64,000 bases of DNA from Panorpa germanica. Taxonomy: Eukaryota > Arthropoda > Insecta > Mecoptera > Panorpidae. The translations under genes were made by a program, and so were the position numbers. Location of the stretch: assembly GCA_963678705.1 (NCBI GenBank), contig OY783213.1, positions 15,008,451 to 15,072,450 on the forward strand. Reading direction: 5' to 3'. Positions 45,475-58,578 of the stretch are shown here, one piece after another (position 1 is the first letter of the stretch; each line of letters starts with the position of its first letter). The notes beneath the pieces were generated by a model. That model searched no databases, was not told where the DNA came from, and was given only the letters and a program-made list of their open reading frames with translations.

Positions 45475-47043
45475 ATGGATGTAAATGAACAGGATAATTT
45501 AAATGAAGCGAATCAGGAAAGCAGCTTCAGTCCGCAGGGAGAGGAGAATAGTTTAAGTGACTTGTCCGACTATGATGAACCTAATGAATACGAACATGAC
45601 GAAGATTTGCTTTTGTCATTAAATAAACCAAGTACTAGTCAAACAAAAAAGCATGAAAATCATTTTACAGTTTTATCACCCGGAGAAATTGTTGAAGCAA
45701 TGGAAGTAGTTATTCGAGAAGTGCAGAACTTACATTTAGAAGTTGCGCCGTCTGCTATACGTACATTATTGAATCATGAAAAATGGATCACAGATAAAGT
45801 GATAAACAAACTATTTGATAATCCAGACGAGATATTTAAAGAGGCTCGTTTAGTAAACCCTTACAAGATGCAGGAAGGAAAGGAAGAATCAAGTAAACCG
45901 AATGAAAATGAAATCAAAGAATGTCAAATATGTTTTATAGTATTCTCCCTTTCAAAAATGACAGGGTTGAATTGTAACCATCAATTCTGCGAGGACTGCT
46001 GGCGTGAATATTTTACTTGTAAGATAATGGAAGAAGGCTGCGGACAAGGAATAACTTGCGCTGAATATAAATGTGACGTACTGGTTGATGATGAGATTGT
46101 CATGAGACTAGTAAATAAGAATGTCCAAGTTAGATACCAGCATTTAATTGCCATGACTTTTGTTCATTGCAGTAAATATCTATCCTGGTGTCCTGCACCA
46201 GGATGTGACTATGCAATTCAAGTGAAGCTCTCAGAAAGTTGTGAAGTGAAGTGTAATTGTGGTCGTGTATTTTGTTTTGCGTGTAGAGAAATGTGGCACG
46301 AGCCTATTGATTGTAACTTATTTAAAAAATGGCTTAAACAAGCTGATCACAGTTCTGATGATCTTTCAATAAAATGGATTGATCTGTACACACAAAAGTG
46401 TCCTAAATGTGGTGTAGACATACAAAAAAATGGTGGCTGCAATATTATTTTGTGCAGTAATAAGAATTGTAATTTTGAATTTTGTTGGATATGTTTAAGG
46501 GATTTTCATGACCATCTTGTTGTTTCATCTTTAAGATCCTGCATTAATAATACGCGAAAACAGGACGACCCTAAATGTAAATCCAAAAGAGCATTGCATC
46601 ATTATTTACATTACTACGATCATTACATGAACCATATGCAGTCACTGAAACTAGAACAGGAAAACTTGCCTGGTATTATTGAAGTTCGAAGAAACCAATT
46701 ACTAGCAAAAGATTACATTTCGTTACATGATACAAAATTCCTGAAAACCGCTATTGATGTATTACGTCAGTGTCGCGAAACCCTTATGATGACATATCCC
46801 TTTGCATATCATTTAGAAGTAAGTGATAATCATACATTATTATTTGAAAATAATCAAAAAGATCTTCAAAATGCAACGGAAGCTTTATCAGGATATTTAG
46901 AACGCGATATCACATTGCAAAATATAAACGAATTGAAGCTTTTGACTACAAGTAAAGCCAATTATTGTAGTAGTCGCCGAGACGTGTTACTGGAACACAT
47001 TAAAGAAGGAAACGAGAAAAGATGGTGGCTATTCACTCTATAA
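45475..47043 (+). CDS. Ariadne-1-like RBR E3 ubiquitin ligase, intronless copy 1
   Basis: A single 522-codon frame covers the whole Ariadne-1 layout: acidic N-terminus (about 20-50), UBA-like region (about 65-130), RING1 (C150, C153, then CNHQFCEDC), IBR (CNCGRVFCFAC), Rcat/RING2 (about 305-350) and the C-terminal Ariadne domain (RQCRETLMMTY, LFENNQ, GYLERDI). The protein should take ubiquitin from an E2 (UbcH7 type), often with neddylated cullins. Catalytic C322 is kept, but the histidine two residues later in Ariadne-1 (GGCNHM) is isoleucine here (GGCNII), which should hurt transfer. The H-to-C spacing at the end of Rcat is also longer. Absence of introns suggests a retrocopy. The long intact frame indicates selection or recent origin. 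AATAAA follows at 47181. Confidence 0.92.
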   Translation: MDVNEQDNLNEANQESSFSPQGEENSLSDLSDYDEPNEYEHDEDLLLSLNKPSTSQTKKHENHFTVLSPGEIVEAMEVVIREVQNLHLEVAPSAIRTLLNHEKWITDKVINKLFDNPDEIFKEARLVNPYKMQEGKEESSKPNENEIKECQICFIVFSLSKMTGLNCNHQFCEDCWREYFTCKIMEEGCGQGITCAEYKCDVLVDDEIVMRLVNKNVQVRYQHLIAMTFVHCSKYLSWCPAPGCDYAIQVKLSESCEVKCNCGRVFCFACREMWHEPIDCNLFKKWLKQADHSSDDLSIKWIDLYTQKCPKCGVDIQKNGGCNIILCSNKNCNFEFCWICLRDFHDHLVVSSLRSCINNTRKQDDPKCKSKRALHHYLHYYDHYMNHMQSLKLEQENLPGIIEVRRNQLLAKDYISLHDTKFLKTAIDVLRQCRETLMMTYPFAYHLEVSDNHTLLFENNQKDLQNATEALSGYLERDITLQNINELKLLTTSKANYCSSRRDVLLEHIKEGNEKRWWLFTL

Positions 47044-49024
47044 ACTTTCTTTTACAATTGTTTTTAAATGAGTTTAAATTGTAATGAGTGTCAATCAATA
47101 CAATGATAATTTTTATTATTTCTATTTCATTAAATTTAAAATGATATATTTATACAATATATACATATATTATTTTAGAAAATAAAACAATATTTATTTT
47201 TCGTATTTTCTTCTAAGAACTTATTTGTTAATAAATTATTTGTTACTCTGTGTATTATGTACAATTTACGATGTTAAGAAGTATATAACTTATATATTAA
47301 TTTGTATACATAATTATTAACAAAAATCTTTTATGAGACTATTATTTTGACATATTCTAAATAAAAATAATTTGAAAATGTTTACATCAATGTTTTAGAA
47401 AATTTTGTATTTTGTGAAGAAAATTTCTGCGTCCTTGAATATATCCCTAAATTTCCTGGAAAACCATTATTTTGAAAAAATATATAAACCTTGTACAGAA
47501 ACAAAATGTGAGTGTTCATAGTTCTCCGTATTTAAAATGGAAAGTAGGCTCTTAATTCTTATTTCAATATTCTTAGTATTATTAACCCTGCGTGTGAACA
47601 CTCTATTTTTCGAGGAACGGTGTGTAAACTGGGTCTTTGAGGGAACGGTAGAGTTTTTTGAGGTTTCTAATGTTTCAAAAAATCTGAAAAAATTCTGGAT
47701 TACTTCTTGAAGTGTCTACTACATGGTCCAGAAGTTGCCATAGTCCAAAGTTTAAAACCGTTGTTAATAAAAATTCACAAATAGTGAAAAACGTGTAAAC
47801 AACAGAATATTGTTAAAAAATTCATAACTTTAGAACAAACAAATATTAAGAAAAACGGTTTTAGACTTTTTTATCTTAGACTATAAGCTTTCGAAAGAAT
47901 GTAGTATTTTTGGCGTGGGCTCCAAAAAGTTGAATTATTTGTGCACCTGAAAGTGGGGAATATTTTACGGATTTATAAAATAAAATCTTATTTTATAAAG
48001 AGTAAATTTTTATGTTTCTATATATTTCTAAAAAAATCCTAAAAGTTATTGGTCTTTTAAAGTCAATATAGTGAAATATATTTTTTATAAATATGTATTA
48101 TAAATTAAATACCATATAATTTCATAAATAAACCCCGAAATGTAAAATCCTCGTCATAGTCATAGTTATAGTTATTGATTATTTCCTGACATGGCTAAAA
48201 CTGATAAATGACTAGATTTGGCAATAACGAACGTGAATGGAGTTGTACATTTCTTACAACAGATAGTAATATTGTACAAAATAAATATTTGAAATATTTG
48301 ATTATCTTCAAAAGCTGTATATGCAAATTTAAAAACCATAAAAATAAATACTTGTAGGTAAAAGATTTATAATGGAATAATAAAAATATCTATTTACAGT
48401 GCCAAATTTAGAGAAGTGGAGGCCCCTAATTCTTTTCCAAATAAAAGGGATATTTTTTTTCGGTCAAGTCTTTCAAAAATTTATTGCTTATATCGCTATT
48501 GTAGAGGCCTCCTGCCCCCCCTCAAATCCGGGCCTGTCTGATACAATTTGTTTTGAAAATTACATTTGAGATTTGGAGAAGGTAATATTTAGCTTGTACT
48601 TTTTCATGGAATTTAAATTAGCCGAGTAAAATGACTTGACGGGCCATCATTTGGGGACCAATGCTTTACGTAAAAGAAAACAATGCCACTAATAAATATA
48701 GATAATACTAACTCAACAAAGAGTTGCATAACGGAATGTTGTTGAACTATATAACAAAATTGAAATTTTTGAATTATTTTCATTTAACTTTTCTAAAATA
48801 CAATAGCTTATTGTCAATACAAAATACATCTGAGAAAGAAATATTTTGTAATACAAACACTAAACCTTTTCGGATATTGATAATTTGTAGCAATAAGAAA
48901 ACGATTCTTTGGCAGATTACGTAAATTTCATCTAGGTAAATTATTCACTATTATTGGCATTAAATTAAAAGCCATCGCTTTATTATTTTTATAGAATTTT
49001 TTCATTTTCCAGTACACGATTGAA
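47044..49024. other. Spacer between the two Ariadne-like genes
   Basis: AT-rich. It includes AATAAA at 47181-47186 for gene 1 and a possible leader intron of gene 2 (48936 to 48994 or 49012). No clear sequence similarity to the upstream flank of gene 1 was seen by eye. No other gene. Confidence 0.55.
48936..49012 (+). other. Putative leader intron of Ariadne-like gene 2
   Basis: ATCTAG|GTAAAT is a fair donor, and TTTTCCAG at 49005-49012 an acceptor, 12 bases before the ATG at 49025. An alternative acceptor ATAG ends at 48994. This is weaker than in gene 1. Confidence 0.4.
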
Positions 49025-50503
49025 ATGCACTCAGAGGATGAGAATGAAACCTGTAGTTTCGAGGCCGAATTTTCTGATTATTTAGATGATTCTGGAATAG
49101 AAGAACCAGTTAATACAAGCAGAGAGAGCGATGAAGAAAAACATTTCAAGGTTTTATCAACCAAAGAAATTATTGAAAACATGGAAGATAAAATTAAAGA
49201 AATTAACACGTTCTCTAAATTATCTCACACAATTTTACGTGCATTATTGAATTATTTAAAATGGAACACAAGCGAATTAACAGATCGATTATTTGACGAT
49301 CCTGAAAAGTTGTTTAAAGATGCCCAAGTGGTAAATCCAACTAATATCCAGGTAGATTCGAAGGAGCTAACGACACCAGCTGAAAATGGAAATAAGGAAT
49401 GTGCAATATGTTGTACAGATACTGAAATTTCAAAAATGATTGAACTGATATGTGGCCATCAATTCTGCGAGAACTGTTGGAGTGAATATCTCACTAATAA
49501 AATAATGGAAGAAGGCTGTGGACAAAGAATAACATGCGCCGGACATAAATGTGATTTGCTGGTTGATGATGAAATCATTATGAGATTAATAGACGACAAT
49601 GTCAAAGTTAGATACCAACTATTAATTACCAACAGTTTTGTGGAATGCAGTAAACATCTAACCTGGTGTCCTGCACCAGGATGTAACTACGTTATTCAAG
49701 TCAACATCTCCGAGTGCTGTGAAATTACTTGCAATTGTGGCCGTGTATTTTGTTTTGCGTGTAGTGAAATTTGGCACGAACCTATAGACTGCATATTATT
49801 TAAAAAATGGCTTAAGAAATGTGCTGATGATTCAGAAACCTCAAATTGGATTGTTAAGAATACAAAAGACTGTCCCAAATGTTATGTCAACATAGAGAAG
49901 AACGGTGGTTGTAATCACATGGTGTGCACTAAGGGAAGTTGTAAATTTCACTTTTGTTGGGTATGCTTAGGGGATTGGAATTTGCACAAGGATTACTACA
50001 AATGTAACAGATACGAAAAGGATACGTCAACAACTAAAACTGATAATCGGAGAGCTATGGAACGATATTTACATTTCTATAAGCGTTATATGAGCCATGT
50101 GGAATCTTTGAAATTAGAAGAAGCACTGCCTGAAAGTATTGAAGAAAAAGTGACTCAAATGCTTCAAATTCATAACATGCGATATCTGGACGTAGGGTTC
50201 GCTAGCACAGCTGTCGCTGTTTTACGTCAATGCCGCGAAACCCTTATGATGACGTATGCATTCGCATATTATTTAGAACAAAGTGACAATAATTCAGTAA
50301 TATTTGAAGATAATCAAAGTTATCTTGAAAAGGCAACTGAAGATTTATCAAAATATTTAGAAAGAAAAGTCACATCCGAAAAAATAATAGAATTAAAAGA
50401 AACAATTATGGATAAATTTATTTATTGCGAAAAACGCCGGAAAAAACTACTGGAACACGTTCATGAAGGATACGACGAAAGTTGGTGGCAATTTAATGAA
50501 TAA
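49025..50503 (+). CDS. Ariadne-1-like RBR E3 ubiquitin ligase, intronless copy 2
   Basis: A 492-codon uninterrupted frame with the same domain order as copy 1: UBA-like region (about 40-105), RING1 from C126 (CGHQFCENC), IBR (CNCGRVFCFAC), Rcat with catalytic C296 and H298 in GGCNHMVC, and the Ariadne domain (RQCRETLMMTY, IFEDNQ, KYLERK, HVHEGYDESWW). All metal ligands and the catalytic pair expected from Ariadne-1 are present, so activity as an E3 is likely. It keeps Ariadne-1 phrases such as DDDSETSNWI that copy 1 lost, so it is the less derived of the two. AATAAA lies at 50654. There are no introns in the coding region. Confidence 0.93.
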   Translation: MHSEDENETCSFEAEFSDYLDDSGIEEPVNTSRESDEEKHFKVLSTKEIIENMEDKIKEINTFSKLSHTILRALLNYLKWNTSELTDRLFDDPEKLFKDAQVVNPTNIQVDSKELTTPAENGNKECAICCTDTEISKMIELICGHQFCENCWSEYLTNKIMEEGCGQRITCAGHKCDLLVDDEIIMRLIDDNVKVRYQLLITNSFVECSKHLTWCPAPGCNYVIQVNISECCEITCNCGRVFCFACSEIWHEPIDCILFKKWLKKCADDSETSNWIVKNTKDCPKCYVNIEKNGGCNHMVCTKGSCKFHFCWVCLGDWNLHKDYYKCNRYEKDTSTTKTDNRRAMERYLHFYKRYMSHVESLKLEEALPESIEEKVTQMLQIHNMRYLDVGFASTAVAVLRQCRETLMMTYAFAYYLEQSDNNSVIFEDNQSYLEKATEDLSKYLERKVTSEKIIELKETIMDKFIYCEKRRKKLLEHVHEGYDESWWQFNE

Positions 50504-53500
50504 TATACATCTCCAACTTGAGCTGGTACTGACATTATAATCCATTACGCAACACTTCTAATGTTTATAAAACTAAATGTAATTAATATTTCATTGAATG
50601 ACAATTAATGTGATTATTTGTAACTTGTTTAGATATAAAACAAAAATCATGAAAATAAAATGTTTCTTTAATTTCGTATGCAGTATCGCCTTAGGCAAGA
50701 GGCCTTCATTAAATACTCCCGCCGTATAGTTCAAAATGGAATTTGAATCCAGAGATGTCTTCAAAAAAAGAGAAGTCAAAAAATTGGACCTGAACGGTGT
50801 TGCCGATTTTGGCTCTTCTATTTATCTGAATAATAAAAACCTAGAAAATTATTATTAATTAGTATAAGTACAGTTTGTTCGGAACTGAACAAACAGTTGT
50901 GACACCATTTTTTACTTAATTATATTACAAGACACCATTCCATTTAGAAATAGATTCACACAATGTTTGTTATTAATTATGTGAATATTTCATGGGTTTG
51001 ATTATTATCAAAGTTAATTTGTTTTAAGTGCTATCATAACCATAAACCTTATTAGACAATGTTCACATATATTAGACTACGACCACATAAAAACTGCCAA
51101 AATAGAAGAAAGTCATCGGTAATAGGCTAATAATAATAAATAAATTGAATTTAAAAATATTACTTTACGATTTTACCGTGTGATTTTGCACATACAGAAT
51201 ACTGACAAGAATGCAGTTTGATTTTCAAAGAAAAACAAACCCAGTTTTCATTTTACATATACGCAGTTAGAAAAGTAAAAATTAAAATTTATAAGACCAC
51301 ATAAATATTTTTTTATAGAAGATATAGGGGAAATTGAAATAATCTGGAGCATCAACAAGTAGAGGTTATTAGACAAATTGGCATGAAGTCGTTATTCAAC
51401 GTTACTACGTGAAGAAAATATAAAACATATATGTAATAATTATATTTTATAAAAAAAACAGTCTTGACAAATAAGGTAGAGTCCTGGAATTAAATTGAAT
51501 TCATTTGCAAATAGCAACTCATTGAAAATGAGAACACTGTTGTGTCAACAATAAGATTAGATAAAGAATTCATTATAATAGTTAAAACCAATTAAATTTA
51601 AGTATGAGGAAGAATTCGATCTTGAAGACATATGAAGACTATAATGTTATTTAAAAATATAAAAAAAATGCAAATAAAGACTGAGTAATAATTAAAATGT
51701 CAAAACAAAATGAGGATGACTCATTAGTCAGCCGACTAATGGCATGTTGTCAAAATATGGACGACTTGCCAGAATCAATAAACGACTATTCACTTATATT
51801 ATAAAATTTACCTTTATTGTAATTTAATGTTTTGTAGAATATGATTAAAATGATTCCTTTTTCTTCTGATAACACTTTTATATAATCTGAACTGTATATC
51901 ACTTTACACCTGTTTAATAAACGCACTAAACAACACACATGACTTATGAAATGTTCTATCGTAAGTTCTGGAAATGTGGGAAAACTCGTATTATAAAACT
52001 GTCAAAGTATATTTCACCTTCACATTATTTTTTTACATTGCAAATATAATTGAACTACATAGTGGTGACATCTAGCATACAGCTGGTGTGTGAATTGTAA
52101 ATACATGAATTGTACTTTAAATATGTTTGAACCTTGAGTAATCAGAACTGCAAGAATAATGATACCCTTATTAAAATATTTTTAATTGGTTACCTAATTG
52201 CAATATCAGATTAAAAACTGAACTGTAAGAGCCACAGAAGAAAAGTTAACATGTGTTTCTGCTTTTATTTGTATAAATATAATTTTACAATAATGTATTC
52301 AATAAATATTTAGTTTTGATGTCATTGTTTTGTAACTTGCGAGCTTTTTAGTAAAACTAGTAATATAATGTTATAATTAAAATAAATAATTATGTAATCT
52401 TAAACCAAAGGACTTTAATTTTAATATTTCGTAATTAATGCTAAAAAACAATTAACATCGTGCGTAAAATTTGCCCCTGAATGTTATACTTCTATACTAA
52501 CGCTTGATATTTCTGCAACTTTTTAAACTGTTCCAAATAAAATATATTTTTCAAATATCAAAATTAAAGTTCATAAATTTATAAAGTTGAATAGATTATT
52601 AAGGTAAATTTAGAATCTTGTTTTGCAATAAATAAATTGATTTATAGCTGTTTATTATAAAATATATTACACATACATTTATTTATTACCGTCAGTTTAA
52701 TTTAAAGGTTTATGCACTTATATTAAGTACAAACCGACAGGTAGATAAAATTTATCTTAAAATTTAACATTTAACAGATGACTACAATATAAAGCACATA
52801 ATTACATAATATATAAGAATATAAATAAGTTTCTTCCGATTTAAAAGGAAGACTATATTTCTACGCAATAAATTCGAAATGATGGCTTTCTGAATTATTA
52901 AATGTAAAATTTAATAATCATTACTTAATATATATATATATTATACTCATATTTTGAACAATGTATTTAAAGTTATAAGTTTATATAGCAACTCTTAAAA
53001 TTTTGTAGGATGTATATATCATATAAATTTTATATAAAAGATATTTTCAGACATAATTTTTTATGTAAATAAAATTATGTAGTATCAAAGTATAAAGTGA
53101 AATTTCTCATTGTTAAAATATTATCCAAATTGGTTTGCTGCTAAATCATATTTCGCAGCAAACGTTTTAAATTAATATTGTTATTTAGCGTTACACATGT
53201 ATATTTTGCTGTTAAATTTTTAGTATCTAGATACAGTTATTTAAAAATGTAACTATTACATTTTCCAAAACACCAAAATTAGTTTTAGTTACGACGCTGG
53301 ATTATGACTAAGTGTATCAACCAGACTGCATTTAATGCGTTAAAAATAATTACTATAGTACAAATTACGAGAGTTCGTCAGCGACTTATACTTAAAACAG
53401 GTTGTGTGGTATAAACTGCCGATATAACTAAAGAGCACTGACTCACTTATTTTTCTATAATGTATATAGAAACGAATAAGATAAAACTCATTATCGTATT

Positions 53501-54635
53501 ATAGATTTATACCGCTCTTATAAGTATAGGTCACCGCCGAAGTCTCGCAATTTGAACTATATTTGGATTCCGTGAACAAATACGTAGACGAAAATAGTGG
53601 CGACAAACTAATATTTAATCTTTCTAATGCACGCATTGGTGTATTAGAAAGAGAATAGACATGTGCATATACTAAATCATATTATTGTATAATATAGAAC
53701 ATTATGTATTTAAAATACACATGACAAGAGGTAGAAAGGAGAATGAAAAATGAGAAGGTAGATGTATTTTCGTTATAAATCAAAGGATAATCATAACGAA
53801 ACCTTAGATCTGTAAATATGCTTGTTTCAAATATAGGGCCAGTTTCGATGAAAATTGCAATTAACAACTTTTGTAATAGTAGAAAAGAAGCATATAATTT
53901 TTTTTCTAACGCCTAAACAGTTTGGCAGATATACAATACGCACAAATACTTATACATATATAGCATTTACTTCAAAATATACTGCTACATTAATATTAAG
54001 TAAATGCTATATTGCTTTTTAACTTAAATAAATATATTTAATGAAATAGGTCAATGTATTCCTTAGGAATGTGTAAAATGACCATTCGTTTTTAGTCAAT
54101 TATTTAAATCGACATTATTTAAATTAAGAAATACGTATGATTATATATGATTGAAAATATATAATTCATAAACTACTATCTTAAAATCAAAATGTAAATT
54201 TGTTTTTAAAATATTTTTTATGAAATGCTGCAAATCAATTTGTTAAATATAACACTTATGTTTATCACACAATATTTCTACAATATAAATTTAAATATAA
54301 AAAATATATAAGTAAACATTCTTTGATCTTGGTTCATATTTATAAAATAAAATTCGATGAAAATCGGCATGTATTATACTATTATTCATTGTTTATTTGA
54401 ATTTACTAAAATTGAAATAATTAAAATATATAATAACAACACTAAATAAGTGTTTCAAATTACCAAATATTTGGTTATATACAATCTACGAAGTATTTAT
54501 AAAATTACACATTATAAGTTAACAGGAAAATTGAATGTTCATATTCAGGCACTGTTTTATAATAGTTAGCATTAGTTAAGATTTAATGAGTTTACTATTA
54601 CAACAAATAAAGCAAAAAATTTCCTGACAATTCCT
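50504..54635. other. Spacer between Ariadne-like gene 2 and Lifeguard F
   Basis: About 4.1 kb of AT-rich DNA. It includes AATAAA at 50654-50659, a MITE-3 copy at 53354-53561 and the 3' flank of Lifeguard F. Short frames have no family resemblance. No other gene is visible. Confidence 0.6.
53354..53561. mobile_element. MITE-3 copy (~208 bp)
   Basis: The ends are TATAGTACAAATTACGAGAG and TCTCGCAATTTGAACTATA, inverted to each other. The body matches 6034-6251 at nearly every position over the central 150 bp. Non-coding. Confidence 0.88.
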
Positions 54636-57600
54636 TTATTTTTTGGTTCCAACTAATTTTAAGATATAAATGAAGAGATTAATAATATCCAAGTACAAGT
54701 TCAGTGCGGCAAAAATATATTCTTCTGGAGAAATTGAATACTTGTGATTACCACCAATCATTATTTGAGTGTCGTAAACGATGTATAACGAGAAGAGAAG
54801 TGCCCCACATGCAGAGTAAACAATTTGTAAAGTTTTACCTAAAACAAAAAGAAAAAATGAACTCCAAGTTACAGTTAAACCAAAATAGTACAACAAAAAT
54901 TCGAATAGATTTTTGTTTAAATATTCATTTGCTTCATAAAGTTCAGTAATATATAACTAGTGTAATTTGATTTTCTTTTTGTTAATTATTTATCAGTTAG
55001 ATTTTATATTTTATTGATACTCTTGAGAGAATTTCTATATTTTATAAAACACGTTGAAATAGCGTTAACGTCAAATTACAATATACGTTTCTCTATAGAA
55101 CAAAACTCAAATACAATTAATTAATTCTTATTAACACTATGACTTTCTTTAAATGTACACCTCAGAATGATTTCTCGACCAATATATTACATAAAGAAAT
55201 ACTTCTCAAAATTTGTGATTTAAAATTCTCGTAAAACCGTGTGTGTTATCTATTTATGATCTTAATATCATATAAGAAATATACCTGGAATGCAAGCTGC
55301 TACTATTCCGAATACAAATAAGATAACAACCAAAACAAATAACATTCCTCCACACATAGTAAAATCCCATTTAGTTTGGAATGCAAATATCGTCAAGCTT
55401 ATTGTAACGACTGCAGTAAGTCCTGCGGCAATAATAACCTAGAATAAAAATATAAATATTATTATTTAATATAACTAAACTTATATATTGTAAAATATGT
55501 ATTTAATGTCTCTTACTTCTTCACCATGATAGCTAGCTGATATCGATGCAACCAAAAATGCTTCCACAAATGTAAATACAAAAAGTAAAATATAATTCGT
55601 AGGTGCTTTTCTTCGAGCATCCGCAAAACATGATATGACTATCACAAGAACTATGGAAATAACGCAAGCAGAAATTCTGTAAAACCATCAATCGTAATGT
55701 TAGAACTAAAGTATTAAAGAAACTGAGGAATAAACTATACTCCGGAGTTTCTTAATTTTTATAGATTTACGATTTTTAAAAAGGTTTCAAAATATGCAAT
55801 AAAAAAATAAGGTAAATATACTTACAAAATTGCTGGATTTTCTCGTACAAATCGAACCGTCTTATCGTCAAAAACAAACCAACCGATAAATGCAATAGTT
55901 ATTAATAATTGAATCGTCAAAATAGCATACACCTGTAAAACATCATTCAAGATTGTTTATTTTTGTTATATTAATCATTTTAGTTAAGATATATTTACCT
56001 TTTTAATAAAATTTCTACGAATGGTTTTATCACTGAAACCAAATCCTTTAAGCTCGCCATCTTCGCCAAGAGGATTTTCAGGATCAATACCATAAACGGA
56101 ATTGTATTCCGGTGGGTTTGAAAAACCTGAATTTGAAGGAATATGTCCACTAAAAGCAGGATTCATATCAGGAATCTGTAATAACACGTAAAACAGCAAA
56201 ATGTATATCTCATTTGCTATTCACATTTTTGTTAATTTGCTAATGTGTTGAGTCTTGAGTCAATGACGACTAAGACCTTAGACATGTTGAGGATATTCTT
56301 AAGATGGTAATATTTTTTTAGTAGAAAATGACAAAGATAAGTTTCACTTACTGCTGGATTGATGCCGGATAAAATAGGTTTTTCTGCCTCATTTCCGGGA
56401 CCAGAATACGGTCCTTTTCCTGAGTAGCCCCCCTGATGCGGTGGATATCCTCCTTGTTGTGGTGGGTATCCTTCCTGAGGTGGAGGAAAGCCTCCATGTG
56501 GTGCAACAAATCCTCCTTGTGGTGGAACGAATCCTCCTTTAGGTGATAAACCTCCTTGTGGTGTAAAGCCACCTTGAGGAGTAAAGGCTCCATGTTGTGG
56601 CGGGGTAAACCCACCTGGTGGTGAATTGAAACCACCTTCCTGGGGTGGAGGATAACCTCCTTGCGGTTGAGGCATAAATCCTGTCGGAGGTGGACCAGAT
56701 CCTCCTTGCTGGGGAGGATAAAACCCTACACTTTGCGAAGAAGGGTAAGCCGGGGGTGGGTAAGAGTCTTGCTTCTCTGATGAAGATAAAAATAGTTTTA
56801 GTAAAAATTAGCATTTTATTATTTTAATCCATTTTTTCAGAATTTTTAATAATCGACATAACAATATAGCTATGTTGTAGCTTCATGGAACTAAGCAAAT
56901 TTGAATTATTGTTACAACAGTAATATTGATGGGAACGCCAAATCAATGTCATAGATTAGGAGTGAGTTTTTGCAAAGTTACAGATATGCAGGTTGCCACT
57001 GCATATTGATAAAAGTCCATGGGTAATTCCTATTTTGATCATATGTATCAAGCCACTGATATTAACATTTCAATTCTAACGTACATTTATCATAATAAAA
57101 TATTTTTACTTCAAACATATTCTAATGATTGTAATTTAAAATACTGATTTCATTATTGAGTTATGACATTGTTACAGCTAATAATGATATAAAACGGTAT
57201 CTATAAATAGAGCCAATAGTTACACGTCATATCCGAAATCCATTATGGTCACCACTTAGGTGACAAGGCGATTCCTTGTAAGATTCGTTGATTTTTATTA
57301 TTTTTTTAAGTTCTAATTATCTATTTTTAAAATATTTGAGAATGTGTTCGTAACGAAATTGTATACGACAACGGAAATAATATTTTCTTAGGCATTTTAC
57401 CCGTAAAGACAGTCGCAATCGCATTGATAGTAATAAGGTCACCTTCTATGCATGTTTCTTTTACGGAAAAGAGAGAAAATGAAATGTATAAAGCTTAAAA
57501 TAATATGATGTAATGATAGTAGAAAACAAAGACACTGTTGAGAACTGTATTGTGCGTAAAACAGCATGGATACAAGCGCATAGAATCACAACATACAACT

Positions 57601-58525
57601 TTACTATCTGATTTAAAAAAACATCAGCATTTGGAGTCACTTTGCCATCATATTGAAGTTGAATGCGTATGATATTTTTGTCATGAAAAAGTTCATTTAC
57701 AGTTCAGATTCTCACAATCGTTCATTTGAAATGTCTATTTAACGGCTACAAATGGCGAAACCACTCCACCTGTCGGAATACAAATTAAGATAAAGTTGAT
57801 GCGAACTATAACTGAAGTGCAATAGTTATGAAAACAGGACACTTCACCAAATTGTTTACTGGGTAGTGCACTAACTATCTTATATTCTGATTTGCAATTA
57901 AATTTGACGGGAATATTAATAACCGTTATAAAAACGTGACGTGATACAATCTGTTATTTTTAAATATAATTTAATACACTAATTTTATCGCACATATGGT
58001 ATACAGATTGTAAACATTATATATTATTATGTTTGTACAATGTACTACATTATAAATTTGATAAGGATAATTTTTTATATTAATAATATTTTGTCTGGAG
58101 TTCTAAAATTATTACATATACCAAGAATTAAGTTCAAATCAGATTAAAATATAGTATTTGAAATATTTATTGGTAGATTTACAATATATTGACAAAGGCA
58201 CATGTTTTAAACAATGAAATCTGACATATTTGCAAAAATGAGAATGAGTACTTATATCAATTATATCAATTTTCATAGAACACAATTGAATGAGCTTGAA
58301 TCTGGGATTTTAAAAGAGGAACAGCGCTGTTATAATGTTTTTTGTATTAAAGGAATGCATTCGGCTCTGTGCCCTTCTAAATATTAATTCAAATTTATCA
58401 CACTGAAAATATATTCCTTTGCAAGATAAAACTTATATGTAATATGAGTAATGCTTGATAAACATAAAGCATTTTAATATAGAATTTAAAATATTTTTTT
58501 CATGTTCTATGTCTCCTTGTATATA

Positions 58526-58578
<53 letters not shown>

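Noticed and set aside
56348-56814. Extra minus-strand frames overlapping the F tail exon
   Set aside because: They are other frames of the Pro/Gly-rich exon. The frame starting after the AG at 56777 is the one that joins both neighbours.
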